Positions 13,621 through 22,039 of a stretch of DNA of 22,936 nucleotides are shown here, piece by piece. Both the position numbers and the translations under genes were made by a program. Origin of the DNA: Lichenicola sp964249915 (lineage in GTDB: Bacteria; Pseudomonadota; Alphaproteobacteria; Acetobacterales; Acetobacteraceae); contig CAXUEL010000034.1 of assembly GCA_964249915.1 (NCBI GenBank), positions 1-22,936 on the forward strand. Direction: 5' to 3'. The stretch's first letter is position 1, and each line of letters starts with the position of its first letter. A model generated the notes under the pieces. It made no database searches, was not told the DNA's origin, and saw only the letters and a list, made by a program, of their open reading frames with translations.

Positions 13621-14061
13621 CTATTCCTGCTCGATGATGGAGATCTTGCCGTCGCGCTCGGCGACCGCGTAGCGCACCTGGGCGATCTCGTGCAGCCCGC
13701 GCTGGCGCACCGCGTACATGATGTCCGACTGCTGGATGTTCAGTTGGCGCATCCGCTTCTCCTGGAACTCGCCGCGCTCGAACACGATGATCGGCGTGCC
13801 GTCGACGATGCGGCCGAACCGGGGCGAGTGCACCTTCAGCCAGCCGACCAGCCGGTGCATCAGGCCGAAGGTCATCACCACGCTGATGCCCGCGGTGACA
13901 GAGTGCTCGTCGCTGAGCACGCCGGTCAGGGTGGTGCCGGCGACCAGGAACAGCACCACGAGGTCGAGCGGCGCCAGCTGGCTGGAGGTGCGCCGCCCCA
14001 GGAAGCGCAGCGCGAACAGCAGGATCCAGTAGGCCGCCGCCGCGCGCAGGATCACGCTCAT
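13621..14061 (-). CDS. DUF421 (YetF-like) membrane protein
   Basis: This is a 146-residue protein with three N-terminal hydrophobic segments (about 5-20, 32-48, 54-71) and a cytoplasmic C-terminal DUF421 domain. Family-typical features are FALRFLGRRTSSQLAPLDLVVLFLV (shown here only by its ends FALRFLGRR and LAPLDLVV), GTPIIVFERGEF near 88-99 and MRQLNIQQSDIMYAVRQRG near 103-121, ending in VRYAVAERDGKISII. YetF-type proteins are of uncertain role, often linked to envelope or spore stress in other bacteria. The ATG at 14061 has GGAGGG six bases upstream. It lies 37 bases after the upstream hypothetical gene and 31 before the DUF606 gene, all on the same strand, which suggests one transcript. 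Confidence 0.88.
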   Translation of the reverse strand: MSVILRAAAAYWILLFALRFLGRRTSSQLAPLDLVVLFLVAGTTLTGVLSDEHSVTAGISVVMTFGLMHRLVGWLKVHSPRFGRIVDGTPIIVFERGEFQEKRMRQLNIQQSDIMYAVRQRGLHEIAQVRYAVAERDGKISIIEQE

Positions 14062-14098
14062 GGCCGGCCCTCCATCCGCGCCGCCCGCTCCGACCGGC

Positions 14099-14653
14099 TC
14101 ACGGCAGGATCACCTGGATCCACTGCGCCCTGCGGCGCCGGTCGGGCTGATCCGCGGTCGCGTCAGCGCCGGTCCAGGCCTCGCAATCGACGATCGCGGG
14201 CGCGACCGGCATGGCGGCCAGCCGGATCTTGGCGTCGGACTGCTTCGGCGCCAGCGTGAAGCGGAACACCAGCCCCTTGCTTCCGACCATGGTCGCCGTG
14301 GTCTCGGGCACCGTGCGGGACAGGCCGAGCGGCTCGACCATCTTGCCGGACACGAACAGGCTCACCGGCATCGGCGCGTCGTCGGGGTTGGCCACGCGCA
14401 GCGTGATCTGGGTGGGCGTTCCTTCCCGGGCGACCGGCTCGTAGTCCACCTGCAGCGACCCGTCCGGGGCGTGGGCGGTGCGGTGGCTGAACGGCCCGCG
14501 GCCGAGCAGGCCCGACAGGCACACCAGCAGGAACCCGACCATCACCACCAGGCCGGTCGCCTGGGCGACCACCCAGCGCTCCTCGAACGCCTGGTCGTAG
14601 CCGACCTCCAGGTAGTCGTCGACGCGATCGGCTCCGCGCGTTGGTTCTGCCAT
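14099..14653 (-). CDS. Single-pass membrane protein of unknown function
   Basis: I do not recognise the family. The 184-residue protein has an acidic cytoplasmic N-terminus (1-27), one transmembrane helix (ATGLVVMVGFLLVCLSGLL, about 32-50), and an outer part with beta-rich, Ig-like character (QITLRVANPDDAPMPVSLFV near 82-101, then GLVFRFTLAPKQSDAKIRL near 127-145). The tail is Arg-rich (PDRRRRAQW). The ATG at 14653 has an excellent AGGAG six bases upstream. It is the first gene of the probable operon with the DUF421 and DUF606 genes, so it may be a partner or periplasmic domain for the DUF421 protein; that is inference from position only. Confidence 0.75.
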   Translation of the reverse strand: MAEPTRGADRVDDYLEVGYDQAFEERWVVAQATGLVVMVGFLLVCLSGLLGRGPFSHRTAHAPDGSLQVDYEPVAREGTPTQITLRVANPDDAPMPVSLFVSGKMVEPLGLSRTVPETTATMVGSKGLVFRFTLAPKQSDAKIRLAAMPVAPAIVDCEAWTGADATADQPDRRRRAQWIQVILP

Positions 14654-14714
14654 GGGATCTCCTGGCCGGCTGGCAAGCCGATCAACAGGGATAGCGACCC
14701 GAGGTTGCCTCGGC

Positions 14715-15266
14715 TCAGGTTCGCGTGGCTGCCGGCAGCAGGTCGCGCATCCGGCGGGCCAGGGCGTTGCTGCCGTGGCGCTCGGCCAGGAACAGCGCGG
14801 TGGTGCCCTCGCCGTCGCGGTGCAGCGGATCGGCGCCGCGATCGAGCAGCAGCCGCGCCATCGCCTCGCGGCCGAACATGACCGCGAACATCAGCGGCGT
14901 CCGCCCGACGTGGTTGGGCCGGTCGATCGCGGCACCCGCGTCGAGCAGCAGGCGGGCCACCGCGACGTCGCCCCGGAAGGCGACGCCGCACAGGGCGGTG
15001 CTGCCCTTGGCGTCCGCGAGGTCGGGTGCAGCACCACGCTGGAGCAGCAGCGCGGTGGCGGCCTGGTGGCCGTGATAGGCGGCCAGGATCAGCGGCGTGT
15101 AGCCGCGCCCGTCGGTCCGGTCGGGATCGACGCCGGCATCGAGGAACTGCTCCAGCAGGTCGGCCTGTCCGTCGCGGGCGGCGCCGAAATACAGCGCTTC
15201 CACCTCGGCATGGGTGAAGCCGGGCGCGGGTTCCGGCACCGGGGCCCCGTGCTGCGGATCGGTCAT
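14715..15266 (-). CDS. Ankyrin-repeat protein
   Basis: This 183-residue protein consists mostly of ankyrin repeats, a helical protein-protein interaction scaffold. The ATG at 15266 has GGGAGG six bases upstream; the in-frame start at 15284 lacks such support. Repeats run about 22-52 (YFGAARDGQADLLEQFLDAG), 56-84 (YTPLILAAYHGHQAATALLL), 89-117 (STALCGVAFRGDVAVARLLL), 122-150 (RTPLMFAVMFGREAMARLLL) and a degenerate last one from 155. There is no signal peptide or membrane helix, so it is probably cytoplasmic. It starts 73 bases downstream of treY on the same strand and could be read through from the tre operon. A short CCGAGG/CCTCGG hairpin (14699-14713) follows its stop. Its binding partner is unknown. 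Confidence 0.9.
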   Translation of the reverse strand: MTDPQHGAPVPEPAPGFTHAEVEALYFGAARDGQADLLEQFLDAGVDPDRTDGRGYTPLILAAYHGHQAATALLLQRGAAPDLADAKGSTALCGVAFRGDVAVARLLLDAGAAIDRPNHVGRTPLMFAVMFGREAMARLLLDRGADPLHRDGEGTTALFLAERHGSNALARRMRDLLPAATRT

Positions 15267-15339
15267 GCGCCGCCTCCCTGGCAAGGGCGGCAGGATAGGC
15301 GCGCGGCCAGGCGCCTGTCACCCGCCGGCCGCAACCCGT

Positions 15340-18084
15340 TCAGCCCGGCTGCAGCACCACGGCCGGCAGGGTGTCGAACAGCTGCTCGAGCGGCACCCGG
15401 TCGCCGCCCTCGAACGCCCGGCCGCCGAGCAGGTCGGTCCAGCGCCCTTCCGGCAGGGCGAGCGTTGCGTCGTCCCAGCCGGGGTCGGCCTCGCGCTGGC
15501 CGGGAAAGCGCGCCACCAGCACCAGCAGCCGGTCGTCGCCATGGCTGCGGCCGTAGGCGATCGCCCGTTCCGCCTTGCCGCCCTCGATCGGCACCGGCTC
15601 GTAGCCGCCCTCGGCGAACAGCGCCGGCAGCCGGCGTCGCAGGTCGAGCAGGACCGCGGTGACCGCGAGCTTGATCCGCCCGTCCTGCCAGCCCTCCAGC
15701 AGGCCGGCCATCAGCGGACTGCGGGCGTCGCGGTCGCCGAGCCGCTGCGACAGCCCGGACAGCGCGTCCTCGCGCAGGCCATAGTCGACCGGACGCCGGT
15801 TGTCGGGGTCCATCAGGCTCAGGTCCCACATCTCGCAGCCCTGGTAGATGTCGGGCACGCCGGGCAGGGTGAGCTTCATCACCACCTGGATCAGGCTGTT
15901 CTGCACGCCCAGCCGGGCCACGCGCTGCGCGAACGGCAGGAACGAGGCCGCGAAGCCGCCGCGGCTGCTGTCCAGCGCGTCGCGGGCGAAGGACTGCATG
16001 GCGTCCTCATAGGCCGTGTCCGGGGCGGTCCAGCCGGAATGCAGCTTGGCCTCGCGCATCGACTTTTCCAGCGCCCCGGCCAGGCGCTTGCCGTAGGCGT
16101 CGAGCGCCGCAGCGTCGTTCGACTCCAGCAGCTCCACCGGCCAGGAGCCGACCAGAAGCTGGTAGAGCAGGTACTCGTCGTTGCGGTCCGGTGCCGCCGT
16201 GCCGTCCAGGTCGCCGCGCCGGGCGCGCAGCAGGCGGCTCCAGGTGGTGACCTGGCGCGTCCACTCGTCTGGCAGGTCGGACAGCACGGCGAGGCGCGCG
16301 CGCGTGTCCTCGCCGCGCTTGGTGTCGTGGGTGGAGGTGCCGAGCATCGCATGCGGCCAGTGCTTGGCCCGGTAAGCGTTGGCCTTGTGGAACGCGGGCA
16401 CGGCGATGCCGAAGCGGTCCGGCTCGCCGCCGACCTCGTTCAGCGCCACGTGCCGGTTGTAGCGGTAGAAGGTGGTGTCCTCGAGCCCCTTGGCCATCAC
16501 CGGGCCGGAGTACTGCTGCAGCTTCATGGCGAAGCGCAGCACCGCGACCCGGTTGAAGCCGGAGCGCGGCCTGGCCACCGCCTCGCCGGACAGCACGCGG
16601 TGCAGGAAGTCGAACGCCGACGGGTCGATGGTGCGGTCGGCACGGCGTGCCCGGGCGATCGCCCAGTCGAGGTCGCGCCGGTCGGCGGCCTCCTGGGTGC
16701 CGTCCATGTCGATGTAGGTGCGGTAGACCGGGAAATGGGCGACGATCTGCTTGATCGCGCGCTGCAGGATGTTGCGGGTGAAGTCCGCGGTCATCGGGTT
16801 CTGACGGGCGATGCGGCCGGCATCGCGGCCGAGCACGTTCAGCTCGCTCGCCATCTCGTTCTCCATGATCCGGATCTTGCAGTCGCGCACGATCTGCTCG
16901 AACGGGGTCGCGAAGCCGGTGAAGGCGCGGTAGGTCTCGGTGAACCGCTCCTCGGCAGCCGGGTCGATCATGGCGCCGAGCACGAGGTTGGTGAAGTCGT
17001 AGCCGGTGGTGCCCTCGACCGGCCAATCCTCGCGAAGCTGCTCGTGCGCGGCGAGGATCTTCTCCACCACCAGGTAGAACGGGCGCGCGGATGCGGCGCG
17101 CAGGTCGGCGAAGTAGCGCTTGGGGTCGAGCAGGCCGTCGACGTGGTCCAGGCGTATGCCGTCCAGCGTGCCGTCCTCGATCATCGGTACGATCCGGGCG
17201 TGGGCGTGGCGGAACACTTCCGGCAGCTCCATGCGCAGGCCGGCGAGGTCGTTGATGTTGAAGAACCGGCGGTAGTTGATGTCGTCGCCGGCGACGCCGT
17301 AGTAGGCGACGCGCCAGAACTGCTCCTGGATCAGCCCGTCCAGTGCCCGCCAGTCGGCATTCAGGACGGCGACCTGCTCCTCCACGGCGGTGCGGCTGGC
17401 GCCGTCCTCGCGCAGCAGCGCCGCCAGCTCCGCCTTCAGCGTGCCGGCGCGCTCCGCCACCTGGGGCCGCCACATCGGCAGGTCGGAGAACAGGTCGGAC
17501 AAGCGGTCGAGGCCAGGGTCGGCATGGCCCAGCACGCGGTCATAGAACAGCGGGCAGACCGGCAGCTTGTGGGTGTCGTAGGCCCACACCGCGAAGCTGC
17601 CCTCGTCGGCATCGTATTTCAGCAGAAGGTTGCCGTTCTTGAGCTCGACCCCGTACTGGTCGCCCAGGAACGGCACCAGCAGCTTGTTCAGCAGGTAGCG
17701 GCGGTCCGGATCCCAGTCGATGTCGAACCAGCCGGCGTGCTGGCTGTCCGGGCCCCATTCCAGCACGTCGAGCCAGAGCGGGTTGTCCGAGCCGCCGACG
17801 CCCATGTGGTTGGGCACGAAGTCGAGGATCTGCCCCAGACCTTCCCGCTTGAACGCCTGCACCATGGCGGCGAAGTCCGCCTCGGTGCCGAGCTCCGGGT
17901 TGAGCGCCTGGTGGTCGGTGATGTCGTAGCCGTGCGTGGAGCCGGGCCGCGCCTTGAGATACGGCGAGGCGTAGACGTGGCTGACGCCGAGCCGGCCGAG
18001 ATACGGCGCCAGCGCGGTCGCGTCGCGGAAGCCGTAGCCGGCGTGGAACTGGAGCCGGTAGGTGGCCCGCGGGATGATGCTCAT
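15340..18084 (-). CDS. treY: Malto-oligosyltrehalose synthase (maltooligosyl trehalose synthase)
   Basis: TreY, a GH13 enzyme, isomerises the reducing-end alpha-1,4 link of a malto-oligosaccharide to alpha,alpha-1,1, creating a trehalosyl end that TreZ then releases. The protein is 914 residues, normal for the family. The ATG at 18084 overlaps the treZ stop (ATGA) and gives the typical start IPRATYRLQFHAGYGF. Visible motifs are SHVYASPYLKARPGSTHGYD near 35-54, ILDFVPNHMG (86-95), the nucleophile Asp313 in GIRLDHVDGL, acid/base Glu341 in LVVEKIL, and Asp587 in GTSTHDTKRGED. A short inverted repeat, GCGGCC at 15303 and GGCCGC at 15327, follows the gene and may mark the operon end. It is the last gene of treX-treZ-treY. 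Confidence 0.96.
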   Translation of the reverse strand: MSIIPRATYRLQFHAGYGFRDATALAPYLGRLGVSHVYASPYLKARPGSTHGYDITDHQALNPELGTEADFAAMVQAFKREGLGQILDFVPNHMGVGGSDNPLWLDVLEWGPDSQHAGWFDIDWDPDRRYLLNKLLVPFLGDQYGVELKNGNLLLKYDADEGSFAVWAYDTHKLPVCPLFYDRVLGHADPGLDRLSDLFSDLPMWRPQVAERAGTLKAELAALLREDGASRTAVEEQVAVLNADWRALDGLIQEQFWRVAYYGVAGDDINYRRFFNINDLAGLRMELPEVFRHAHARIVPMIEDGTLDGIRLDHVDGLLDPKRYFADLRAASARPFYLVVEKILAAHEQLREDWPVEGTTGYDFTNLVLGAMIDPAAEERFTETYRAFTGFATPFEQIVRDCKIRIMENEMASELNVLGRDAGRIARQNPMTADFTRNILQRAIKQIVAHFPVYRTYIDMDGTQEAADRRDLDWAIARARRADRTIDPSAFDFLHRVLSGEAVARPRSGFNRVAVLRFAMKLQQYSGPVMAKGLEDTTFYRYNRHVALNEVGGEPDRFGIAVPAFHKANAYRAKHWPHAMLGTSTHDTKRGEDTRARLAVLSDLPDEWTRQVTTWSRLLRARRGDLDGTAAPDRNDEYLLYQLLVGSWPVELLESNDAAALDAYGKRLAGALEKSMREAKLHSGWTAPDTAYEDAMQSFARDALDSSRGGFAASFLPFAQRVARLGVQNSLIQVVMKLTLPGVPDIYQGCEMWDLSLMDPDNRRPVDYGLREDALSGLSQRLGDRDARSPLMAGLLEGWQDGRIKLAVTAVLLDLRRRLPALFAEGGYEPVPIEGGKAERAIAYGRSHGDDRLLVLVARFPGQREADPGWDDATLALPEGRWTDLLGGRAFEGGDRVPLEQLFDTLPAVVLQPG

Positions 18085-19847
18085 GCGCTCTCCAGGGTGC
18101 AGCGGACCGACCAGGCGCCCAGCGCCGAGGCGGTGTCGCCCTCGCTCCACAGCACGCGGCCCGGGGAGGCCGGGAGCTCGACGGCCTGCTCGGACAGGTT
18201 GGACGCCAGCACCAGCGTTTGGTCGCCGGCCTGCCAGCGCAGCTCGACCGCGCCCTGGCCAAGGCTCGTGGCGCTGCCGCCGCGCGCGATCGACGCCAGC
18301 AACGGCACGACGTGCTGCCTGCGCACCGCGAGGAGGTCGCGGTACAGCGACAGCAACGGGCCCTGCGCCGCAGACCAGTCCAGCTTGGCCGACTCGAAGG
18401 TGGAGTCGGCCAGCGGATCGGGGATGCGGTCGCGCATCTCCGGGTCCTGGAACTCGGGAAAGCGCGCGAACTCCTCGCGGCGCCCGTTGCGCACCGCGTC
18501 CGCCAGCTCGCCCTGGAAGTCGCAGAAGAACGGGAACGGCTGCTTCGCCCCCCACTCCTCGCCCATGAAGATCATCGGCGCCTGCGGCAGCAGCAGGTAG
18601 GTCGCGGCCAGCGCGCGCATCGCCTCCGGGGGCGCGATGCTGCCGAGGCGCTCGCCGAAGGCGCGGTTGCCGACCTGGTCGTGGTTCTGGATGAAGGCGA
18701 CGAACGCGCCCGGCGGCAGCTCGGCGCTGGGTGCGCCGCGCGCGCTGCCGCGGTAGGGCATCATCTGCCCCTGGTAGCCGAACCCTTCCGCCAGCGCCCG
18801 GCCAAGGAGGTCGGTATCGCCCTCGTAGTCGGCGTAGTAGCCGGTGCGCTCGTGCGTCGCCGCGGTGTGCAGCACGTGGTGCACGTCGTCGTTCCACTGC
18901 GCGGTGTAGTGCGCCGGCTGCCTGCCTTCGCGCCCGAGCCGGGTCGGGTCGTTGTCCTCGTTCTCCAGCAGCAGGTGCAGCGGCCGCGTGGTGGAGGCGC
19001 GCACCCGCTCGGCCAGCTCGTCGAGCAGGTGGCGGCCGCTGTCGTCGATGATCGCGTGCACCGCGTCGAGGCGCAGCCCGTCGAGGTGGAACTCGCGGAT
19101 CCAATACAGCGCGTTGCCGATGATGAACTCGCGCACCGGTGCGGCATGCTCGCCGTCGTAGTTGATGGCGGCACCCCACGGCGTCTCATGGCGATCGGTG
19201 AAGAAGGCGGGGGCGTAGACCGGCAGGTAGTTCCCGTCGGGTCCGAAATGGTTGTAGACCACGTCGAGCAGCACCGCGATGCCGCGCGCATGCGCCGCCT
19301 CGACCAGCGCCTTCAGGTCGTCCGGACGGCCATAGCTGGAATCCGGCGCGTACGGCAGCACGCCGTCGTAGCCCCAGTTGCGGCTCCCGGGAAAGTCGGC
19401 GATCGGCATGATCTCGATCGCGGTGACGCCGAGCGACCGGAGGTGGTCGAGCCTGCCCGCCGCGGCGCGGAACGTGCCCTCCGGCGTGAACGCGCCGACG
19501 TGCAGCTCGTACAGCACCACCTCGTCCCACGGCCGGCCGGCCCACTGCTCGGTCCAGCGGTAGGAGTCCGGATCCGTCACCTCGCTCGGCCCGTGCACGT
19601 CCTGCGGCTGGAACCGCGACGCCGGGTCGGGGACCCTGAGTCCGTCCGGCAGCTGGTAGCGGTACAGCGTGCCGGCACCGGCGCCCGGGACGTGGATCTC
19701 GTGGAAGCCGTCCGGCTGCGCCTGCATCGGCAGCACCCGGTCGTCGCCCAGCACCAGGGACACCGCCTCGCATCCGGGCGCCCAGAAGCGGAAGCGGACG
19801 CCGCCGGCTTCCAGCATGGCGCCCTGCCGGAGGTCCGGGGACGACAT
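18081..19847 (-). CDS. treZ: Malto-oligosyltrehalose trehalohydrolase
   Basis: TreZ hydrolyses the alpha-1,4 bond next to the trehalosyl end made by TreY, releasing free trehalose. The protein is 588 residues. It has an N-terminal carbohydrate-binding beta domain (VRFRFWAPGCEAVSLVL near 17-33) and a GH13 barrel with DVVYNHFGPDGNYL (195-208), nucleophile Asp261 in DGLRLDAVH, acid Glu295 in LLLENEDND and Asp390 in FIQNHDQVGN. MGEEWGAKQPFPFFCDF near 428-444 is typical of TreZ. The ATG at 19847 follows the treX stop by two bases. A GTG at 19853 overlapping that stop (GTGA) is an alternative, adding two residues. The stop overlaps the treY start, so the operon is probably translationally coupled. 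Confidence 0.96.
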   Translation of the reverse strand: MSSPDLRQGAMLEAGGVRFRFWAPGCEAVSLVLGDDRVLPMQAQPDGFHEIHVPGAGAGTLYRYQLPDGLRVPDPASRFQPQDVHGPSEVTDPDSYRWTEQWAGRPWDEVVLYELHVGAFTPEGTFRAAAGRLDHLRSLGVTAIEIMPIADFPGSRNWGYDGVLPYAPDSSYGRPDDLKALVEAAHARGIAVLLDVVYNHFGPDGNYLPVYAPAFFTDRHETPWGAAINYDGEHAAPVREFIIGNALYWIREFHLDGLRLDAVHAIIDDSGRHLLDELAERVRASTTRPLHLLLENEDNDPTRLGREGRQPAHYTAQWNDDVHHVLHTAATHERTGYYADYEGDTDLLGRALAEGFGYQGQMMPYRGSARGAPSAELPPGAFVAFIQNHDQVGNRAFGERLGSIAPPEAMRALAATYLLLPQAPMIFMGEEWGAKQPFPFFCDFQGELADAVRNGRREEFARFPEFQDPEMRDRIPDPLADSTFESAKLDWSAAQGPLLSLYRDLLAVRRQHVVPLLASIARGGSATSLGQGAVELRWQAGDQTLVLASNLSEQAVELPASPGRVLWSEGDTASALGAWSVRCTLESA

Positions 19848-19849
19848 GC

Positions 19850-21988
19850 TCACGCTTCGACGTCCGGGATGAGCTCGAACAACAGGAAGCAGCGTCCGGT
19901 GACGTCGTAGACCTGCTCCGGCGCGAAGTGCGCGTCCTCCTTCTCCTCCTGCTCCTCGGACAGGTTGGTGTCGATGATCAGCTTCCAGCGCTGGTCGGCG
20001 GCGGCTGGCAGCTTGAAGCCGACCAGGTCGTGCCAGGCGTTGAACACCATCAGCAGCGTGGCATCCTGGCCGCGCTGCCGGATGCCGCTCGGCTGCGCGC
20101 GTCCGTCGAGCATCAGCCCGAAGCATTGCGCGTCGGTCCAGTCGTTCGGCATCATCTCACCGCCGCCAGCGTTGAGCCAGGTGAGCTCCTTGATGTCGAG
20201 CTCCTCGTTGTAGGCGGCGGTGAGGAACCGGTTGCGTCGCAGGATCGGGAAGCGCCGCCGCAGCGCGGTCAGCCGCGACACGAAGCGGATCAGGCTCTGG
20301 CCCTTCTCCTCGATCTCCCAGTTCACCCAGGAGATGTCGCTGTCCTGGCAGTACGCGTTGTTGTTGCCGTTCTGCGTGCGGCCGAACTCGTCGCCGGCGA
20401 GCAGCATCGGCGTGCCCTGGCTGAGCAGCAGCGTCGCCAGCATGTTGCGGATCTGTCGTGCCCTGACGCGCTGGATCTCCAGGTCGTCGGTGGGTCCCTC
20501 GGCACCGTAGTTGTACGAGCGGTTGTCGGACGAGCCGTCCTTGTTGTCCTCGCCGTTCGCCTCGTTGTGCTTCTCGTTATAGGTGACGCAGTCGTTCAGG
20601 GTGAAGCCGTCATGCGCGGTGATGAAGTTGACGCAGGCCCAGGGCTTGCGTCCCTGGCGGTCGAACTCGCCCGGGCTGCCGAGCAGGCGCGGCGCGATCT
20701 TGGCCGCCACCAGGTCGCCCTTCCAGAACTCGCGCGTCTCGTCGCGGAACTTGTCGTTCCATTCCGCCCAGCCGGGCGGGAACTCGCCGACCTGGTAGCC
20801 GCCGGGACCGCAATCCCAGGGCTCCGCGATCAGCTTCACCGTGCCCAGCGTCGGGTCCTGGCTGCACGCCTTGAGGAAGCCGGACCGGTTGTCGAAGCCG
20901 TTCGGCTCGCGAGCGAGGATGGTGCCGAGGTCGAAGCGGAAGCCGTCGACATGCGTTTCCTCCGCCCAGTAGCGCAGGCTGTCGGTCACCATCTGGATCA
21001 CCCGCGGGTGCGACAGGTTGACCGTGTTGCCGGTGCCGGTGTCGTTGACGTAGAAGCGCGGCTGGTCCGCGATCAGCCGATAGTATGAGGCGTTGTCGAT
21101 GCCCTTGAACGACAGGGTCGGGCCGCGCTCGTTGCCTTCGGCGGTGTGGTTGTAGACCACGTCGAGGATCACCTCGAGCCCGGCCTCGTGGATCGCCGAC
21201 ACCATCTCCTTGAACTCGCGCAGCGATTGCTCCGGCTCGGCGGCATAGCGGGTGTTGGGGGCGAAGAAGCCGATCGAGTTGTAGCCCCAGTAGTTGGTGA
21301 GGCCCTTCTCCAGCAGGTTGCTGTCGAGGATGAAGCTGTGCACCGGCAGCAGCTCGATGGAGGTGACGCCGAGCTTCTTGATGTAGGACAGCACCTCCGG
21401 GGTCTTCATGCCGACATAGGTGCCGCGCAACTTCTCCGGCACCGCCGGATGCTTCATGGTGTAGCCGCGCACGTGGGTCTCGTAGAGGATCGTCCGGTCC
21501 CACGGGATCGGGTTGCGCTTCGGCTGGCCCTTCCAGTCGAAGCTCGGGTCGATCACCACCGACTTCACCATGAACGGCGCGCTGTCGCGCTCGTCGAAGC
21601 TCAGGTCCCCGTCCGGATGGCCGAGCTGGTAGCCGAACAGCGCCGGGTCCCAGGTCAGCTCGCCGAAATGCGCGGGCGCGTAGGGATCGAGCAACAGCTT
21701 GTTCGGGTTGAATCGATGGCCGGCCTCCGGCGCGTACGGCCCATGCACGCGGTAGCCGTAGATCTGGCCAGGACCGACGCCTGGCAGCCAGCCGTGGAAG
21801 ATCTGGTCGGTGTATTCCGGCAGCGTGATCCGCTCGACCTCGACCTTGCCGGCGCTGTCGAACAGGCACACCTCGACCTTGGTGGCGTTGGCGGAGAACA
21901 GCGCGAAGTTGGTCCCCTTGCCGTCCCAGGTGGCACCGCGGGGGAACGGGTAGCCTTCGCGCAGGGTCTTCTTGACGATGCTGGGCAC
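19850..21988 (-). CDS. glgX: Glycogen debranching enzyme GlgX/TreX
   Basis: This GH13 isoamylase-type enzyme cleaves alpha-1,6 branches of glycogen or limit dextrin, supplying linear maltodextrin for TreY/TreZ; in this operon it is often called treX. The protein is 712 residues. It begins at a GTG (21988) with AAGGATC upstream; I see no ATG alternative near the conserved N-terminus (YPFPRGATWDGKGTNFALFS, 13-32). An N-terminal CBM48-like domain is followed by the barrel: YETHVRGYTMKHP (169-181), ILDVVYNHTAEGNERGP (274-290), nucleophile Asp353 in VDGFRFDLG, acid Glu389 in LIAEPWDCG and Asp460 in FITAHDGFTLND. LLAGDEFGRTQNGNNNAYC is the usual GlgX signature. It is the first gene of the tre operon, 51 bases after the MBL-fold gene on the same strand. 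Confidence 0.95.
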   Translation of the reverse strand: MPSIVKKTLREGYPFPRGATWDGKGTNFALFSANATKVEVCLFDSAGKVEVERITLPEYTDQIFHGWLPGVGPGQIYGYRVHGPYAPEAGHRFNPNKLLLDPYAPAHFGELTWDPALFGYQLGHPDGDLSFDERDSAPFMVKSVVIDPSFDWKGQPKRNPIPWDRTILYETHVRGYTMKHPAVPEKLRGTYVGMKTPEVLSYIKKLGVTSIELLPVHSFILDSNLLEKGLTNYWGYNSIGFFAPNTRYAAEPEQSLREFKEMVSAIHEAGLEVILDVVYNHTAEGNERGPTLSFKGIDNASYYRLIADQPRFYVNDTGTGNTVNLSHPRVIQMVTDSLRYWAEETHVDGFRFDLGTILAREPNGFDNRSGFLKACSQDPTLGTVKLIAEPWDCGPGGYQVGEFPPGWAEWNDKFRDETREFWKGDLVAAKIAPRLLGSPGEFDRQGRKPWACVNFITAHDGFTLNDCVTYNEKHNEANGEDNKDGSSDNRSYNYGAEGPTDDLEIQRVRARQIRNMLATLLLSQGTPMLLAGDEFGRTQNGNNNAYCQDSDISWVNWEIEEKGQSLIRFVSRLTALRRRFPILRRNRFLTAAYNEELDIKELTWLNAGGGEMMPNDWTDAQCFGLMLDGRAQPSGIRQRGQDATLLMVFNAWHDLVGFKLPAAADQRWKLIIDTNLSEEQEEKEDAHFAPEQVYDVTGRCFLLFELIPDVEA

Positions 21989-22039
21989 GGATGATCCTTC
22001 GACGACGGAGACGGTGTCCGCGACACAACCCGCCCTGCT

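Noticed and set aside
15214..18600. A 1128-codon plus-strand open frame opposite treY
   Set aside because: Its Arg/Gly/Val/His-rich translation is a typical antisense shadow of a GC-rich gene. treY on the other strand has all catalytic motifs.
18085..19179. Extended N-terminus for treY reading through treZ in another frame
   Set aside because: The extension is the out-of-frame shadow of treZ. The conserved TreY N-terminus begins at 18084.
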